Shown: piece by piece, positions 30,801 through 33,817 of the stretch
Numbering within the stretch: position 1 is the first letter of the stretch
Layout: each line of letters starts with the position of its first letter
Source: Caldilineaceae bacterium
GTDB taxonomy: Bacteria; Chloroflexota; Anaerolineae; Caldilineales; Caldilineaceae
Direction of reading: 5' to 3'
DNA: 33,817 bases
NCBI GenBank assembly: GCA_023384455.1
Contig: JAHDWH010000037.1
Span: forward strand, 1-33,817
Made by a program: the position numbers and the translations under genes
The notes under the pieces: model-generated
Told to the model about the DNA's origin: nothing
The model's input: only the letters and a program-made list of their open reading frames with translations
Databases searched by the model: none

Positions 30801-30860
30801 GAAGACGTAATGCGTGAAACGTGAGAAGGTCCGAATGCTCTCACGTTTCACGTTTCCGCC
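30801..30860. repeat. GTGAAACGTGAG hairpin element (copy 3)
   Basis: TGCGTGAAACGTGAGAAGG...CTCTCACGTTTCACGTTTCC. Confidence 0.75.
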
Positions 30861-30897
30861 ACAGAGTTTCGCCATAAGAACAAAGAGAGCCTACCCA

Positions 30898-32943
30898 ATG
30901 CCCATCCCCCTCCCCCTGCCCGGGGACTACAACCCGGCCACCCATATGCTGGCCCACAGCAACGAAACGGGAACCTATCACGAAAGCCGCAAGGCCGCCC
31001 ACTTTGCCGCCCGGCTGGTTGCCAACGGCGCGCCCGAAGATTTGGCTCTGGCCGAAAAAGTGCTGGACGCGGTGCTGGCCTGCCAGGAGACCGACCCAGC
31101 CGACCCCCATGCGGGCAACTTCTATTGGATGGCCGAAGACAGCCACGTGGAGGACCTGAACGCGGTGGAGTTCTGCCTGGAAGCGCTGATCCCAATGATA
31201 CTGCGCCACAGAGAGCGGCTGGCAGAAACTCTCCAGTCCCGGGTGTTGGCTGCCATCCGCCTGGGACTGGACGAAATCCGCCGTCTGGATGTGTTGGTGG
31301 CCTACTCCAATATCACAGCGCTCGATATTCTCAACACCTGCCTGGGCGGTGAACTGTTGGATGATCCGGTTATCGCTCATCGTGGCTACACGAAGTTGCG
31401 TCAGTGGATCGGCTTTACCTGTCGCTCCGGCCATCCGATGGAGTACAACAGCCCCACCTACACGGCTGTCAGCCTGCGCGCCCTGGCGCTGCTGGCCGAG
31501 TCGGTGCAGGACAGCGACACCCGCATCCGGGCACGGGCCTTTGCCGCGCGCCTGGCCGTGAGCGCGGCCCTGCACATCCACCCGGGCACGGGCCGCTGGG
31601 TCGCACCCCACAGCCGGGCCTATCATCCGTCAGTGGTGGGGGCGACGCCGCCGGAGATAGAGCGCGTGCAGGGCTGGCTGGCCGACGGGACGATCCCCGA
31701 CTGGATTGGGGACGTGCTGGATCAGCGTCCGGCCCGCTACACCGTTACGGAAACCGCGGAGGCCAGCCGGGGCATTGGTTTCACCACCCACGTCACGCCT
31801 GCCTGGGCCCTGGGTGTGGCCTCTACCAGCACCCACAGCCAGTCGGATGTCTGCATGCTCCACTATACCCGGCCCGGCGTGGAGAAGCCCGGGGTTCTCT
31901 ACTCCCGCTATGTCTTCAACGACAAGTGGTTTGGCGACTTTTATCACGCCACGGACCGCAGCCGCCAGCGCAATCTGCTGGACGAGGGCAGCTTCTACGG
32001 CGTGATGGAGGGCAACCGGGCGATTGGCGTCTATGCGGCCCGGGGTTTTGCCCAGGGCCACAGCGCCAAAGCCGCTTTCATCTGGACGGGCTGCGCCGAG
32101 CCAGAGGAGATTTGGATCGACGGGGAAGCCGTGACGGCGCTGCCCGCGGATATCCCGCCCGGCGCGACGGTTGTGGTGGGCAGCGGGGATGTCTACACGG
32201 CCCTGCGCCCCCTCACCCGAATGGCTCTGGGCAAAGAGACCCCGGCCCGGCTGCTGCAACGGGAGGGTGATCTGGTGCTGGAACTCTACAACTACCGGGG
32301 AGCCGAGAAGCGCTTCTGGGAGATGGGTTGGCCCGGCGCGTTTTTCCAGGGCTATCCCATCTGCGCCTTCTATCTGGAAGTGGCCGACAGGCTTGACTAT
32401 GCGAATGGGGCAGCGATGGCCCAGGCGTTGGTCACCGGCGAATGGCAGGAGAGCCTGGAAGCTCCCTATACCTTTCCTGCCGCAGGCGAACGCCGCTATG
32501 TGGCTTCCTATCGCCGGGATGAGAGAGAAGTCGGCATTGAAATCGACCTGATGGGCTGGCGTCTTCTGCGTCGCTGGGAGAGCCGGGGAGAAGTCGGCTG
32601 GCCGATGCTGGCAGCCTATGGAGAGGGAACGCAGATTGCGCAGAGGACGCAGATTGTCGCAGATTTACCCCCACCAGTGTACTTTGCCCAGCAGAACAAC
32701 GAAGGACGGGTGGAGGCAGCCGGCGCGCTGGCCGAGTGTGCCGCGCCGGGTCTCTGGCTGTGGGGCAGCCCGGAAACAGAGATATGGGTGGCGGGTCACT
32801 TTGGCGAACAGGCGACGACCCTACGCTTGACAACGCCAAAGGGTGGCGTGACTGTGACAGGGATGGGGATGGGTCTGTTGCGCTGGGAGAAGGGAAGTGT
32901 AACTATCGAGGCAGTAGGCAAACCAGAGGTGGTGATGGAGTGA
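30898..32943 (+). CDS. protein of unknown function, about 680 aa; possible alpha-toroid carbohydrate-active protein
   Basis: Intact ORF; start ATG 30898 (MPIPLPLPGDYNP), upstream part lies in a repeat. Helical N-terminal half (EDLNAVEFCLEALIPMILRHRERL...), beta-rich C-terminal half. Confidence 0.65.
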   Translation: MPIPLPLPGDYNPATHMLAHSNETGTYHESRKAAHFAARLVANGAPEDLALAEKVLDAVLACQETDPADPHAGNFYWMAEDSHVEDLNAVEFCLEALIPMILRHRERLAETLQSRVLAAIRLGLDEIRRLDVLVAYSNITALDILNTCLGGELLDDPVIAHRGYTKLRQWIGFTCRSGHPMEYNSPTYTAVSLRALALLAESVQDSDTRIRARAFAARLAVSAALHIHPGTGRWVAPHSRAYHPSVVGATPPEIERVQGWLADGTIPDWIGDVLDQRPARYTVTETAEASRGIGFTTHVTPAWALGVASTSTHSQSDVCMLHYTRPGVEKPGVLYSRYVFNDKWFGDFYHATDRSRQRNLLDEGSFYGVMEGNRAIGVYAARGFAQGHSAKAAFIWTGCAEPEEIWIDGEAVTALPADIPPGATVVVGSGDVYTALRPLTRMALGKETPARLLQREGDLVLELYNYRGAEKRFWEMGWPGAFFQGYPICAFYLEVADRLDYANGAAMAQALVTGEWQESLEAPYTFPAAGERRYVASYRRDEREVGIEIDLMGWRLLRRWESRGEVGWPMLAAYGEGTQIAQRTQIVADLPPPVYFAQQNNEGRVEAAGALAECAAPGLWLWGSPETEIWVAGHFGEQATTLRLTTPKGGVTVTGMGMGLLRWEKGSVTIEAVGKPEVVME

Positions 32944-32954
32944 TGGGGAGTAGG

Positions 32955-33611
32955 TTACCCCATTAGCCCGTCACCCCACAACCGTTGCAGAGGAAAGCGG
33001 AAACCGGGCAGCACATCTTCCCCGTCCAGTGTATCGTCGGCCTGCAAAACATTGGCTGTGCCATCAGGACGGTAGATTGTGACGGTACGGCTCTTTGGCT
33101 CCACCACCCAGACCAGTTGTGTGCCGTGGGAGAGCCAGCCCTGTACTTTGTCCTGTACTGCGTCGGCCCGGTCGTTGGGAGAGACGATCTCCACGGCCAG
33201 GTCCGGCGCGCCGGGGAAGTACTTCCCGGTGAGAGAGCGAGGCAGGCGTGCCTTGCGCACAAAGCCAGTGTCAGGCGCACGCACGGTGTCCGGGTTGCGC
33301 TCCAGAACAAATCCAGTCTCGGCGGCAAAGACGACACCTAATTGATTTTCCGATGCAAACAGATACAGAGATGCACCCAAATTCATCGCAAAATAGCCGT
33401 GTTCAGCGCCTGCTGGTGGCATAATACGCACCCCTCCCTGAATGAGTTCATAGCGGTCTTCGTCCCGCGCCGAAAGCGCCAGCAACTCATCCGCGGTGAC
33501 GAGTCGTTCTGTCTCTGGCTCTATCTCTAATTCCAAGACCGGTAGAAATTCCTGTGCGGAAAGCGGCACACTGCGCCTCACTTCAGGTTCAATAAGCACT
33601 GGCGTAATCAT
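32955..33611 (-). CDS. Uma2 family endonuclease-fold protein
   Basis: DRYELIQGGVRIMPPAGAEHGYFAMNLGASLYLF...DTVRAPDTGFVRK...PGAPDLAVEIVSPNDRADAVQDKVQGWLSHGTQLVWVVEP. Confidence 0.92.
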   Translation of the reverse strand: MITPVLIEPEVRRSVPLSAQEFLPVLELEIEPETERLVTADELLALSARDEDRYELIQGGVRIMPPAGAEHGYFAMNLGASLYLFASENQLGVVFAAETGFVLERNPDTVRAPDTGFVRKARLPRSLTGKYFPGAPDLAVEIVSPNDRADAVQDKVQGWLSHGTQLVWVVEPKSRTVTIYRPDGTANVLQADDTLDGEDVLPGFRFPLQRLWGDGLMG

Positions 33612-33741
33612 AACACGCCGCTCACCCATTGACAAGCGTTTTGCCGTGGCTGGCGCGTGCCGGAAAAATCGTTTTCTGCTATACTGGCAACGGAATTTTC
33701 ACAACTATCCCACTTGCAACCGTCCCAAAGGAGAAAGCTCA

Positions 33742-33817
33742 ATGGCAGATACGAACGGTGCCACCGCCACCGCAGCCAAACTCAACAAATACAGCAGCCA
33801 ACTGACCCAAGTCCAGT
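33742..33817 (+). CDS. N-terminal fragment, possibly dihydroxy-acid dehydratase
   Basis: AAGGAG then ATG: MADTNGATATAAKLNKYSSQLTQVQ..., resembles some IlvD N-termini; truncated by the window edge. Confidence 0.35.
   Translation, partial: MADTNGATATAAKLNKYSSQLTQVQ

Noticed and set aside
30814-30897. N-terminal extension of the 709-aa ORF
   Set aside because: Lies in the GTGAAACGTGAG hairpin repeat; ATG at 30898 is the more likely start.

Overview
The window is about 33.8 kb of GC-rich bacterial chromosome. Gene content and composition suggest a Chloroflexota (Anaerolineae/Caldilineae-like) genome; this is inference from family resemblance and was not searched. Recognisable genes: CPBP protease, DHH phosphoesterase, (di)phosphomevalonate decarboxylase-like protein, TerY-like VWA protein, PP2C phosphatase, zinc-type oxidoreductase, D-2-hydroxyacid dehydrogenase, two Uma2 proteins, citrate synthase, HflX, an SH3b membrane protein, a protein kinase with Zn-ribbon and FHA-like tail, an HNH endonuclease with a small partner, a frameshifted DinB, GT2, DUF433 and CopG/BrnA-like small proteins, RecG, DegV, L28 (missing from the ORF track), RlmN, a large secreted multidomain protein, a DIP1984-like protein, a URO-D-like protein, an SDR, a 700-aa protein of unknown function, and the start of a possible ilvD. 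Two themes stand out. (1) A TerY-P-like VWA/PP2C/kinase signalling set is split across two loci, with an SH3b membrane protein beside the kinase. (2) Several families of small palindromic repeats are dense between genes, and several copies reach into coding ends or interiors (CPBP C-terminus, gltA stop codon, PP2C N-terminus, RecG linker, C-terminal part of the 30.9-32.9 kb protein). No CRISPR array, rRNA, tRNA or intact transposase was recognised.
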